Shown: positions 1-6,825 of the stretch, in pieces
Layout of the letters: each line of letters starts with the position of its first letter
Numbering within the stretch: the stretch's first letter is position 1
NCBI GenBank assembly: GCA_003354055.1
Contig: PIVQ01000221.1
Span: 1 to 9,904 of the forward strand
Length of the DNA stretch: 9,904 bases
Origin: Desulfobacteraceae bacterium
GTDB taxonomy: Bacteria; Desulfobacterota; Desulfobacteria; Desulfobacterales; Desulfobacteraceae
Direction: 5' to 3'
Notes under the pieces: model-generated
The model's input: only the letters and a program-made list of their open reading frames with translations
Database searches by the model: none
What the model was told of the DNA's origin: nothing
Translations under genes and position numbers: made by a program

Positions 1-1028
1 TGCTGAAATACGTTCTGCAGGAAAAAAAGAGAGATAAAGCTTACGATTGCGGCAATGATCGGTGTGGTTACCCAGCCGCTGGCAATCCCGCCCACCATTT
101 TCCATTTGATGCTCCAGAAGCCCTTCTTCATCAGACCGATCCCGATAACAGCCCCGACAACCGCCTGGGAGCTTGAGACCGGAACAAGAGGAATAGTCGG
201 CAGGCCGTGATTCATCAAAAAGGCTTCAAGAGCCTGGGAGGAAAAAAGAAAAAGCACGATGGAATGGGACCAGACCACCACACTTGCAGCCACAGGGGTA
301 AGTTCCACAATCCCTGTGCCAACTGTCATCATCACCTGTTTGGAATAGGTAAAAACCCCGACGGCAATGGCGATCCCACCAATGAGAAAGAGCTGCTGCG
401 CAGGGGAAAAGGCGCAACCCAAAATTGTGACGGTGTCAAAGGGAGAGACCGGCAAAAAAACTCCCATGACATTTCCAATGTTATTGGCTCCAAGGGCGTA
501 GGATCCGAAAATTCCGGCAATTAAAAGGGACCAGCGGGTATAGAGATCAAGCCGAAACATGTGAATTTTACATTTTTTAATAAAAAGCGCGGAAAGGATG
601 TACAGCACCACGGCAATGCCGCCCGCGAGTATGGGGCAGATCAGCCAGGTCATGACGATTTTGCTCAAAGAGGCGTTGTCAATGGAAGACCCGGTAAACA
701 GATTCCATCCGATAATAGCCCCCACAATGGCCTGGGAGGTAGATACCGGGAATCTTGCCTTGGTCATGAGATAGACGCTTAATGCCGCTGAAAAGGCAAC
801 GATAAAGGCACCGGCAATGGCATTTACCGCCCCCAGTTTCCCTAAGGTATGGGAGGCGCCGGCACCACTGGCTACAGCACCGAGTATCACAAAGATGCTG
901 CAGCAGACAGCTGCAGTCTTGAATCGTATCATCCGTGAGGCCACGGCAGTTCCGAAAACATTGGACGCATCATTGGCCCCCAGGGACCAACCCAGAAAAA
1001 GACCGCTGGTCAGAAAAAAAGCAAACAT
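1..1028 (-). CDS. Pit/PHO4-family inorganic anion (phosphate) permease, C-terminus cut by window edge
   Basis: This is an inner-membrane permease of the PiT (PHO4) family, which imports inorganic phosphate or metal-phosphate with a cation; some short relatives (CysP) carry sulfate. The 342 visible residues show the internal duplication typical of the family. Repeat one has GANDASNVFGTAV (17-29) and PVSTSQAIVGAIIG (94-107); repeat two has GANNIGNVMG (180-189) and PVSSSQAVVGAVIG (283-296). Hydrophobic segments fill most of the rest. The long central cytoplasmic loop of E. coli PitA is absent, so this is the short form seen in Bacillus. The ATG at 1026-1028 is the first start after an in-frame stop, and AGGA lies 7 nt upstream. 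It follows the DUF47 gene by 33 nt and is probably cotranscribed. The second signature has Asn where the first has Asp. Family assignment is secure; phosphate as substrate is inferred mainly from the DUF47 partner. Confidence 0.93.
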   Translation of the reverse strand, partial: MFAFFLTSGLFLGWSLGANDASNVFGTAVASRMIRFKTAAVCCSIFVILGAVASGAGASHTLGKLGAVNAIAGAFIVAFSAALSVYLMTKARFPVSTSQAIVGAIIGWNLFTGSSIDNASLSKIVMTWLICPILAGGIAVVLYILSALFIKKCKIHMFRLDLYTRWSLLIAGIFGSYALGANNIGNVMGVFLPVSPFDTVTILGCAFSPAQQLFLIGGIAIAVGVFTYSKQVMMTVGTGIVELTPVAASVVVWSHSIVLFLFSSQALEAFLMNHGLPTIPLVPVSSSQAVVGAVIGIGLMKKGFWSIKWKMVGGIASGWVTTPIIAAIVSFISLFFLQNVFQ

Positions 1029-1061
1029 ATTAGAATCCTGATGTTAGGGGTTGGACAAGAC

Positions 1062-1712
1062 TTAGAGGGTCCGTTTAATCACGTAGACATTCATCCGGTC
1101 GGCCACATCCTCGGCGCGGTCTGAAATCTTTTCTATGTGCCGGACAAAATCAGAGAGCAGCATACAATGGCTGAGCCGAAGATCTTCACTGCGGAAAATG
1201 GAGGTTCTCAGGCGTGTGGAAATTTTGTCGCATTCGGTTTCCCAGAACGAGACCTTGTGAAGATGATCTCTGACGGCCGCAATATCCGTGAAAAAAGCCC
1301 TGGTAGATTTAACAATGGCCTCCACGGCAGCCACCACCCCGTTGATCAGCTCAGTGAAATCTGAAACAAAAACAGCATGGATCTCGGGACGTTCGATTTC
1401 AAACCGCCACAGGGCACCTTTAAACCGGTCCAACAGGGAATCCATATTTTCAAGCAATTCAAGCACATCCCCCCGGGATTCGGGAATAAGAGTTTTGGTA
1501 TGCAGGTGCTCCACGATGGACCGTTTCAAGGCATCGCCTTTGTGCTCTATAGCGGAGATATCGGCAAGCACCCTGTCAAAATCAACATACTCCCCCCGCA
1601 GATAAAATTTAGCACCGTTCTGAAACACGAGGCCGGACTGACTTACCTGGTCCAAAAAATCGTTGATCTCTTTTTCAATACCGGTTTTCCGGGTAATAAT
1701 ATTAAAAATCAT
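1062..1712 (-). CDS. DUF47 / PhoU-like Pit accessory protein
   Basis: This is a 216-residue soluble, all-helical protein of the DUF47 (TIGR00153, PhoU-like) family. Such proteins are usually encoded beside Pit transporters and are thought to regulate them. PhoU-type acidic metal-binding patterns are visible: IEHKGDAL (55-62), ETECDKIS (158-165) and IEKISDRAEDVADRM (193-207). The C-terminal 'IEKISDxAEDxAD' segment is the most recognisable part. The frame is open upstream to 1817, but I choose the ATG at 1710-1712: the protein then begins MIFNIITRK, as family members do, at normal length, with AAGGA about 10 nt upstream. The extra 35 upstream residues have no family resemblance. It lies 33 nt before the permease gene, the same order as the ykaA-pit pair in Bacillus. 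It is divergent from the LysR gene, which may control it. The exact biochemical role is not established for the family. Confidence 0.9.
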   Translation of the reverse strand: MIFNIITRKTGIEKEINDFLDQVSQSGLVFQNGAKFYLRGEYVDFDRVLADISAIEHKGDALKRSIVEHLHTKTLIPESRGDVLELLENMDSLLDRFKGALWRFEIERPEIHAVFVSDFTELINGVVAAVEAIVKSTRAFFTDIAAVRDHLHKVSFWETECDKISTRLRTSIFRSEDLRLSHCMLLSDFVRHIEKISDRAEDVADRMNVYVIKRTL

Positions 1713-1751
1713 AATGAGGACATCCTTGGTTTGTATCGGGGAGCCGTTGAA

Positions 1752-1781
1752 TTGACCCTTACAAACATTTTGTGTTAGAGT
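1752..1781 (+). promoter_or_regulatory. Candidate promoter and dyad in the DUF47/LysR divergent region
   Basis: Within the 150-nt divergent intergenic region (1713-1862) a plausible sigma70-type promoter points toward the LysR gene: TTGACC (1752-1757), an 18-nt spacer, and TAGAGT (1776-1781). Between the two boxes lies a small perfect dyad, ACAAA-CAT-TTTGT (1761-1773). A second short dyad, CACG-C-CGTG, lies further right in the same region (about 1807-1815). LysR-type regulators often bind dyads in the gap between themselves and a divergent target. I see no clean T-N11-A box, so assigning either dyad as an operator is inference. Confidence 0.3.
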
Positions 1782-1862
1782 TTTATTTTGATGAAGAAAA
1801 ATTATCACGCCGTGCAAGGAATGTTAAATCACCAATAAGAATAGAAACCATAAGGATTCATT

Positions 1863-2798
1863 ATGAACATAGACCATTTGAAATCATTTTTTATGGTGGC
1901 AAAAGTGGGCAACTTCACAAAGGCGGCCAGGGAACTTTTTTTGACCCAGCCTGCAGTGAGCCAGCACATCCTTGCACTTGAACATTTCTACAACACCGTG
2001 CTGTTTGACAGAACCGGCAAAAAAATCATGCTCACCCGCCAGGGGGAAATCCTTTTTGAACAGACCGAGGAACTGCTGGAAAAATTCAAAGAGGTGGAAA
2101 CCGTTTTCCAGGGCATGAACAACATGAGCCGGGGACGCCTGGATATTGCTTCAGCCGCAGTGGTGGGCACCTATATGCTGCCGGGGATCATCGGCCAGTT
2201 CAACACCGCCTACCCTGACATTGAATTGGAATTGCGCGCCGGTAACACCCACCAGGTCAGTTTGATGGTATTGGAAGGCCTGGTGGATTTCGGGTTTGCC
2301 GCAGGCCCTGCCAGCCGGTACCCTGAAGTCAACACCATGGTCATCCACAAAGAAGAGATGATTGCCGTGGCAGCAAGCGGTCATCCCCTGGCCCAAAAGG
2401 ATGAAGTCTGCATTGAAGATCTTGATAGAACCCCCTTTATCACCAGGGAAAACGGCACCCGGACCCGGCAGCTGGTCCGCAACTGGACCCAGACCCTCGA
2501 AGACAGCGGAAAAAGTCTAAAAGTCATCGAACTTGAAAATGTTGAAACCGCCAAACGGATGGTTGAGGAGGGATTCGGCATTACCGTGATTCCGGAAACC
2601 GCCGTTAAAAGGGAGATAGCCACCAACCAGCTGTCCCGTATCAACCTGAAGGGATTTAAAGAAGAGGCGATCTTCTACCTTCTCTACCATAAGGCACGAC
2701 GACTTTCCGTGGCTGCCAAAACCTTTTTATCCATGCTGCCCGGAACCTTTGCAGGGTCCGACGAACTGGATTCGGATCTGGACGCCCTGATCAAATGA
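1863..2798 (+). CDS. LysR-family transcriptional regulator
   Basis: This is a 311-residue cytoplasmic LysR-type regulator of normal family length. The N-terminal winged helix-turn-helix occupies about residues 1-60, with the diagnostic core FTKAARELFLTQPAVSQ (about 18-34) followed by the LFDRTGKK wing region. After a linker helix, the effector-binding domain runs from about residue 90 to 295, including LDIASAAVVGTYMLP at its first strand and GFGITVIPETAV near its end. The ATG at 1863 has AAGGA 6 nt upstream. It is divergent from the DUF47-pit pair, the arrangement in which LysR proteins commonly regulate their neighbour. Its relatives include regulators of sulfur and carbon assimilation (CysL/CbbR-like overall shape), but the effector cannot be read from the sequence. 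An acidic tail (residues 298-311) extends beyond the domain. No close orthologue is recognised, so no symbol is given. Confidence 0.93.
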   Translation: MNIDHLKSFFMVAKVGNFTKAARELFLTQPAVSQHILALEHFYNTVLFDRTGKKIMLTRQGEILFEQTEELLEKFKEVETVFQGMNNMSRGRLDIASAAVVGTYMLPGIIGQFNTAYPDIELELRAGNTHQVSLMVLEGLVDFGFAAGPASRYPEVNTMVIHKEEMIAVAASGHPLAQKDEVCIEDLDRTPFITRENGTRTRQLVRNWTQTLEDSGKSLKVIELENVETAKRMVEEGFGITVIPETAVKREIATNQLSRINLKGFKEEAIFYLLYHKARRLSVAAKTFLSMLPGTFAGSDELDSDLDALIK

Positions 2799-2881
2799 AT
2801 TTTATGAAGCTTGATGAATACAATGCAAGGGCTGCCTTTGGCGAATCGATCCCAGACGGAAATACGGCCTGGAGTGAATGA
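2795..2881 (+). CDS. Possible 28-aa small ORF overlapping the LysR stop
   Basis: An ATG overlaps the LysR stop codon in an ATGA arrangement typical of translational coupling, and opens a 28-codon frame ending at TGA. The peptide is mixed and soluble (it ends NTAWSE), with no signal peptide or membrane segment. A second in-frame ATG sits three codons in. There is no separate ribosome binding site beyond what coupling would supply. It matches no family I know. It could be a small coupled protein, the remnant of a truncated gene, or chance. Only the overlap geometry supports it. Confidence 0.15.
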   Translation: MNFMKLDEYNARAAFGESIPDGNTAWSE

Positions 2882-2900
2882 AAAAACCTCCACCCCATTT

Positions 2901-3081
2901 CCCGGGGAGAACTGTTGAACCTATTGAAAGTTAGACTGATTGCCAAAAAATATTAATAGAAACGGCAATCACCAAAAAGCAAATCGATTGTAGTATACGG
3001 AATTTCTAACCTTAAGTGGCAGAAAGAGATTCTTGGGTTTCGGAACATATTTTTGCGATTTGCTATAGAACAGTTCTCCCG
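2901..3081. repeat. MITE-like candidate: 181-nt segment with inverted ends
   Basis: The segment has GGGAGAACTGTT (2905-2916) near its left end and the exact reverse complement AACAGTTCTCCC (3069-3080) at its right end. CATTT occurs just outside both ends (2896-2900 and 3082-3086), as a 5-nt target duplication would, although the left copy is separated from the 12-mer by four bases. The interior is AT-rich and non-coding. It holds a second inverted repeat, TGATTGCC (2937-2944) and GGCAATCA (2964-2971). Short non-coding elements with inverted ends and flanking repeats are typical of non-autonomous transposons. A chance inverted repeat or regulatory DNA remains possible. Confidence 0.3.
2937..2971. 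repeat. 8-bp inverted repeat in the LysR to beta-helix gap
   Basis: TGATTGCC and GGCAATCA form a perfect 8-bp inverted repeat around a 19-nt AT-rich loop. It could be a hairpin ending the LysR transcript or a protein-binding dyad. There is no following T-run, so a Rho-independent terminator is not supported. It lies inside the MITE-like candidate but is not centred in it. Confidence 0.35.
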
Positions 3082-3086
3082 CATTT

Positions 3087-3448
3087 GATGGCACTGCCCA
3101 AAGGATCCCATCGAATTGAATGAAATTCCCTACAGGTGCAATCTCCCCGATAGAGACAAAACATCAAGGTCCCACCGTCCAGCCTTTCACTGCAGTCGTT
3201 CCAGTTTCCAGACATGCCATCCTCGATAGAGGGAAGGGTGAAGGACAAATCCTTCGGCCGGGAGGGTTATAGCCGCGCTGTGCAACGCCAAGGGGTTGCC
3301 TCCGGGCCGTGGTACCCCGGGCAAACGCCTGTAAACCCGGCACGTTTCTTTATTCTTACAAGACACTTGGAGCATTGGGTACGCTTATTGCGCTGTTATA
3401 CCCGTTGAATGATCGAATTCCGATTCTAACACACAATAGGAGGTTGAA
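3087..3448 (+). promoter_or_regulatory. Non-coding region and foldable leader upstream of the beta-helix gene
   Basis: No convincing gene lies in these 362 nt. The first 150 nt (3087-3235) show nothing recognisable. From 3241 the DNA becomes GC-rich and foldable. AAGGA-CAAA-TCCTT (3241-3254) is a perfect small hairpin. CGGCCGGGAGG (3255-3265) pairs with CCTCCGGGCCG (3299-3309) except for one G.G mismatch. Inside it, GCAAC (3282-3286) can pair with GTTGC (3295-3299). CCGGG-type arms recur to 3340. After an AT-richer stretch, a strong ribosome binding site AGGAGG (3438-3443) stands 5 nt before the beta-helix start. The fold suggests a structured 5' leader. I tried to match the c-di-GMP-I/II, cobalamin, SAH and fluoride motifs and none fits. 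Confidence 0.4.
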
Positions 3449-4912
3449 ATGAAACATGTAAAAGCCCTGATGATTATCTGTGCCATATTCCTGTGGGCCG
3501 GCAAGGTTTATGCCCTGTCCGGAGATGTATCCGGCGTCTGGTCTTCCGGCAGCCGCATCACCATTGACGGAGATGTGACGGTGCCGGCAGGCGAAACCCT
3601 GACCATCGAGCCCGGGACCGAGATCGTTTTTAACGGATGGTATGCATTCACCGTATACGGGCTGCTGGAAGCTATGGGAACTGAGACCGACATGATCGTG
3701 TTTACCAGGGCCGACGATACGGACGAAACCAAATGGGCCGGGATCCGGTTCGACGGGGCCGATGATGCCTCCATTCTCGAATACTGCCGGATAGAGTACG
3801 TCCACCGGGCCGTATACGGCATGAACACCCGGGGCGGCGGCGTCTGGATCGATAATTGTTCCCCCACGGTCCGGTACTGCATCCTGACCCATAACTACTC
3901 CAGGAACGAGAACCGGAACGGCTGCGGCGGCGGTATCTGTCTGAGCAGCGCCAGCAATTCCGTCATTGAATTCAACACCATTACAGGTAACCGGGCCGAT
4001 TCAGGGGGCGGCATCTTCGTGGGCAGCAACTGCAACGCTGTAATCCGCAACAACCGGATTGTCGGTAATGAGAGTTACTCCTCCGGGGCCGGTATTTACG
4101 TGGCCGCCTGGGGGTATGCCGAGATCTACGACAACACCATCAGGGACAATCAGGCGTACGGCTGGGCCGGCGGCGGCGGGATAACCGTCTGGAACGCCTA
4201 TTGCCGGGATGACGGCTGCACCCGAATCTTTAACAATTTTATCCTCGACAACACGGCATCCTCCTGGGGCGGCGGGATTTACTCCCGGTACAATGAATCC
4301 ATGATCTACAACAACACCCTGGTGGGAAACAGCGCCGGCAGCGGCGGCGGCATCCATGTGCTGAACCAGGGTAACATGACACCCACCATTTTCAACTGCA
4401 TCGTCCGTAACAACGATGCCGCGGAAGGTCCCCAGATCCATTTTTACTTTGACTATACCGGAGCGGATATCAGTTATTGCAACATTGAAGGCGGTTTTGG
4501 AAGCGGCATCGGCAACATTGACTCGGATCCTGCGTTTTCAGACGAGTCAAACGGAAATTACCGCCTGGCCGGGGCCTCTGCCTGCATCGATGCAGGGGAC
4601 AACGACGCCACGCCCCTGCCGGATACCGACTATGACGGAGATGTACGGAAAACTGACGATCCCGATACCCCGGACACCGGCAACGGCACTTCCCCCATCG
4701 TGGATATGGGAGCGGATGAATATCACGCAGATACCTGTCCGGCTGATCTGGACCGGGACGGAGATGCAGATGACGCCGATTGCCAGATCTTGGCGGAAGA
4801 TTTTGGCGAAGATGTCTGCCTGGGCGGATGCCCGGCGGATGAGACGGATGACGCGGATGTGGATGGCCTGGACCTGGCCGCCTTTGCCCTGGCCTATCTG
4901 ACCTGTGAATAG
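3449..4912 (+). CDS. Secreted right-handed parallel beta-helix protein with dockerin-like C-terminus
   Basis: A 487-residue exported protein. An N-terminal signal peptide (about 1-22; hydrophobic core then VYA before LSG) precedes a region beginning SGVWSSGSRITIDGDVTV. Residues about 45-350 form repeated coils of a pectate-lyase/NosD-like right-handed beta-helix, with recurring 'GGGI', 'I..N.I..N' and 'NTLVGNSA' rungs. Residues about 340-425 resemble the choice-of-anchor-Q segment (PAFSDESNGNYRLA, then DAGDN, then VDMGADEY). The tail (429-487) holds two dockerin-like calcium loops: DLDRDGDADDAD (433-444) and DETDDADVDGLD (464-475), each followed by a short hydrophobic helix and bracketed by cysteines. 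AGGAGG 5 nt before the ATG supports the start. It stands alone: a non-coding leader precedes it and a terminator follows. Beta-helix proteins bind or cleave polysaccharides or serve as surface structures. No catalytic residues are identified, so the substrate is unknown. Its codons look more GC-rich than those of the porin gene next door. Confidence 0.88.
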   Translation: MKHVKALMIICAIFLWAGKVYALSGDVSGVWSSGSRITIDGDVTVPAGETLTIEPGTEIVFNGWYAFTVYGLLEAMGTETDMIVFTRADDTDETKWAGIRFDGADDASILEYCRIEYVHRAVYGMNTRGGGVWIDNCSPTVRYCILTHNYSRNENRNGCGGGICLSSASNSVIEFNTITGNRADSGGGIFVGSNCNAVIRNNRIVGNESYSSGAGIYVAAWGYAEIYDNTIRDNQAYGWAGGGGITVWNAYCRDDGCTRIFNNFILDNTASSWGGGIYSRYNESMIYNNTLVGNSAGSGGGIHVLNQGNMTPTIFNCIVRNNDAAEGPQIHFYFDYTGADISYCNIEGGFGSGIGNIDSDPAFSDESNGNYRLAGASACIDAGDNDATPLPDTDYDGDVRKTDDPDTPDTGNGTSPIVDMGADEYHADTCPADLDRDGDADDADCQILAEDFGEDVCLGGCPADETDDADVDGLDLAAFALAYLTCE

Positions 4913-4958
4913 GCCGGGGACGTTTAACCCTGCTGCGTGATTATATTCAGTTTTTATC

Positions 4959-5012
4959 AAAACAGCCGGTAAAACAAGGAATGTTCTTTCCCTATTCTTT
5001 ACCGGCTGTTTT
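4959..5012. terminator. Strong bidirectional Rho-independent terminator
   Basis: AAAACAGCCGGTAAA (4959-4973) and TTTACCGGCTGTTTT (4998-5012) form a perfect 15-bp stem around a 24-nt loop. The plus strand continues into a T-run (to 5017), and the minus strand reads TTTT and then an AT-rich stretch after its stem. It lies between the stop codons of the convergent beta-helix and porin genes and can serve both. Confidence 0.9.
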
Positions 5013-5042
5013 TTTTATCTTCTTTTTACAATGCTTATTGCA

Positions 5043-6434
5043 CTAGAATAGGTACTGGAATCTCACACCCACAATGTCGAGATCATCATCACCGGCAAGG
5101 TCGCCATCCTTGTCAGCATACTCGTCATGATCAACATTGAGATAGTTCACTTTAACCATGAAATTGTTGTTGATGTACCAGTTTAGCGCAAGGGTCAGGG
5201 CATCGGCAGAACCACCTGTAACACCAGCGTCAAGATCATTCAAATCAAGGTTTGAATAACGCAGAGCAACTTCCCATGCACCCCATTTGCCAGTAGGAAT
5301 AATGGGGCCAAACTCAGCATCATCCAAATTGTATGGACGCCGGTCATCTGTGATAAAATAAGAAGCCATGGCATACCAACCGTCGAATTCCGGTTCTGCA
5401 TTTCCGGCACTACGGTTAATCTGATTTTTCATGTATTCTGATTGGAAGGAAAATTTATTCCATTTAGCGGCAAGCTCAAGTCCGTAGGTATTGATATCTT
5501 CAACGTTATCAATATCGCCGGTATCAAGAAATTTATAGTCTACAAAATGAGCTTCCGGTCTTACTTTGATCTTGTATTCATCATCATCACTTTTGGCAGG
5601 TTCATGAATCATATAGTTCAATCCAATATGAAGAACTTTGCTGTTGTCTTCTGCAATAATCGGACGTCCCACCAAACGGGCTGAAAAACCATACGGCTCT
5701 GAATTTTTAGCTTCTGAGGCATATTCTTTGTCTTCGTCTAATTCATCGCCAAAGATGGAAAGACCTCCAAAATAATATTTGCCCCAGTTAGTACCACTGA
5801 ATCCTATACGCCGGCCCGGTGAAAAGGCATCAGAAACCATAGACCGTTCCATGAAAGTTACCCAGCGGGAGGTGGTCACTTCGTCCATGCTGAAATTGGG
5901 TTTATGATTACCCAGTTTAAATATGCTGTTGGGCACTCCGTTGTAAGAAACCCACATGTCTTTGACATCAAGTTTTTCATCGGCAAAATCAAGATCAAAC
6001 TCACCGGCCCAGTCTTTGTACATCTTGGTTTTTAATGCCAGGCGGAGGCGGCGAAATTCAGTGTTGGCATATAAATTATTTGTGTCTTTGCTGTTACTCA
6101 CAGAACCTGTATCCAACATCATTCTACCATCAATTTTGTATTCAAAATTGCCATCGGCAGATGTCAGTTTAAGGTAACTTTTTTCAGTGGTTGCATCCAG
6201 TGCAACCTTTTGGGTGCCAAGGGCTTCACTTTCGTCATACTCAGCAACATCTTTAATTTCGGCAAGCTCCTTTTTGGCTTCTTGGGCCTCGTCCTGAGCA
6301 ACTTTAAGCTTGTCCCCCAACTCAACAATCATCTTATGCAGTTCTTCATTAGTTGGTGCGCCTGCGTATGCTGCTGCAGGCAGACTAATGGCGAACAATG
6401 CAATAGATGCAAATAAAACAACCAATTTTCTCAT
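5043..6434 (-). CDS. Phosphate-selective porin O/P-family (OprO/OprP-type) outer-membrane protein
   Basis: A 463-residue outer-membrane porin of the OprO/OprP family (Pfam PF07396), whose founding members form trimeric anion channels for phosphate or polyphosphate. A signal peptide (1-24, cut after AYA) is followed by a heptad-rich, charged periplasmic coiled coil (about 28-65), then a beta barrel from about residue 85 to the end. Conserved blocks include EFRRLRLALKTKMYKDW (126-142), KLGNHKPNFSMDEVTTSRW (173-191) and SPGRRIGFSG (205-214). The protein ends in Phe (VRFQYLF), the usual barrel-assembly signal. AAGGA lies about 8 nt before the ATG, after an A/G-rich leader. Several predicted loops are strongly acidic (for example GDELDEDKEY at 229-238, and DDDE and GDDDLD further on), so anion preference is assumed from the family rather than shown. 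It is divergent from the SLC13 transporter and convergent with the beta-helix gene. In this setting it could admit phosphate, sulfate or other anions to the periplasm. Confidence 0.92.
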   Translation of the reverse strand: MRKLVVLFASIALFAISLPAAAYAGAPTNEELHKMIVELGDKLKVAQDEAQEAKKELAEIKDVAEYDESEALGTQKVALDATTEKSYLKLTSADGNFEYKIDGRMMLDTGSVSNSKDTNNLYANTEFRRLRLALKTKMYKDWAGEFDLDFADEKLDVKDMWVSYNGVPNSIFKLGNHKPNFSMDEVTTSRWVTFMERSMVSDAFSPGRRIGFSGTNWGKYYFGGLSIFGDELDEDKEYASEAKNSEPYGFSARLVGRPIIAEDNSKVLHIGLNYMIHEPAKSDDDEYKIKVRPEAHFVDYKFLDTGDIDNVEDINTYGLELAAKWNKFSFQSEYMKNQINRSAGNAEPEFDGWYAMASYFITDDRRPYNLDDAEFGPIIPTGKWGAWEVALRYSNLDLNDLDAGVTGGSADALTLALNWYINNNFMVKVNYLNVDHDEYADKDGDLAGDDDLDIVGVRFQYLF

Positions 6435-6825
6435 CTTGTTTTCCTTTTTCTTTTTTTTCTTTCATTCCGCCAGGGCATGCCATATTCATTTTTTAGCCAT
6501 GCCGCCTTTCAAAACTGCCAAGGTACTAATATGAGAGAATTGTGAAGTCCAAAAAGAGATGCTTATGGAAGCCATAGTGATTATTTATCGAAGAAAACCT
6601 GGAGACACAGCTTTGTCTATATCTCTGATTTTATAATGAATACTAATTCATGTTCCGCAGTACCCCCCTGTTTTTCCTGGAAATTATGAACTATAACAAA
6701 TGATTATACCTGCCATAGCTGATTCGAATTGGACTGTTTGCAAAAGAATTTTTTATAGGTATGCGCAAATGTAAATTTTGCTTTACAATGAAGCACCTGG
6801 AAAAAACTCGAAAAAAGGACATGAT
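6435..6825. promoter_or_regulatory. Divergent control region between porin and SLC13 transporter
   Basis: This 391-nt AT-rich region has no supported gene and must hold the promoters of both flanking genes. For the transporter, a weak sigma70-like pair is visible: TTGGAC (6729-6734) and TTATAG (6753-6758), 18 nt apart. The palindrome ATTCGAAT (6722-6729) overlaps the upstream box. Near the porin start, GGCATG (6474-6479) and CATGCC (6498-6503) form a short inverted repeat, followed toward the gene by a long pyrimidine tract (purine-rich in the porin mRNA). TATGG-AAG-CCATA (6564-6576) is another dyad. I find neither a clear sigma54 box nor a tandem Pho-box. All site assignments are tentative. 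Confidence 0.35.

Noticed and set aside
1713..1817. N-terminal extension of the DUF47 protein to an ATG at 1817
   Set aside because: The extra 35 residues are not family-like and would fill most of the divergent promoter region; the ATG at 1712 gives normal length and a better-placed ribosome binding site.
3241..3345. c-di-GMP class I (GEMM) riboswitch upstream of the beta-helix gene
   Set aside because: Fragments such as GGGCAAACG and TCCGGGCC look similar, but the ordered core (CAGGGCAAACC, tetraloop, GGGACGCAAAGCC) is absent on both strands.
3187..3375. Minus-strand open frame of about 62 codons through the GC-rich block
   Set aside because: It lies in a foldable non-coding region with no ribosome binding site and no recognised protein family; the inverted-repeat structure itself explains the open frame.
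3356..3892. Minus-strand open frame (178 codons) opposite the start of the beta-helix gene
   Set aside because: Shadow of the GC-rich beta-helix coding frame, with Gly/Pro/Val/Asp-rich composition and no family.
6778..6825. Upstream TTG start for the SLC13 transporter
   Set aside because: No ribosome binding site is seen there, while the ATG at 6826 has AAGGA at good spacing.
6435..6825. Pho-box or sigma54 promoter upstream of the porin or transporter
   Set aside because: No tandem CTGTCAT-like repeats, and no GG-N10-GC pair with proper flanks, could be found by eye.
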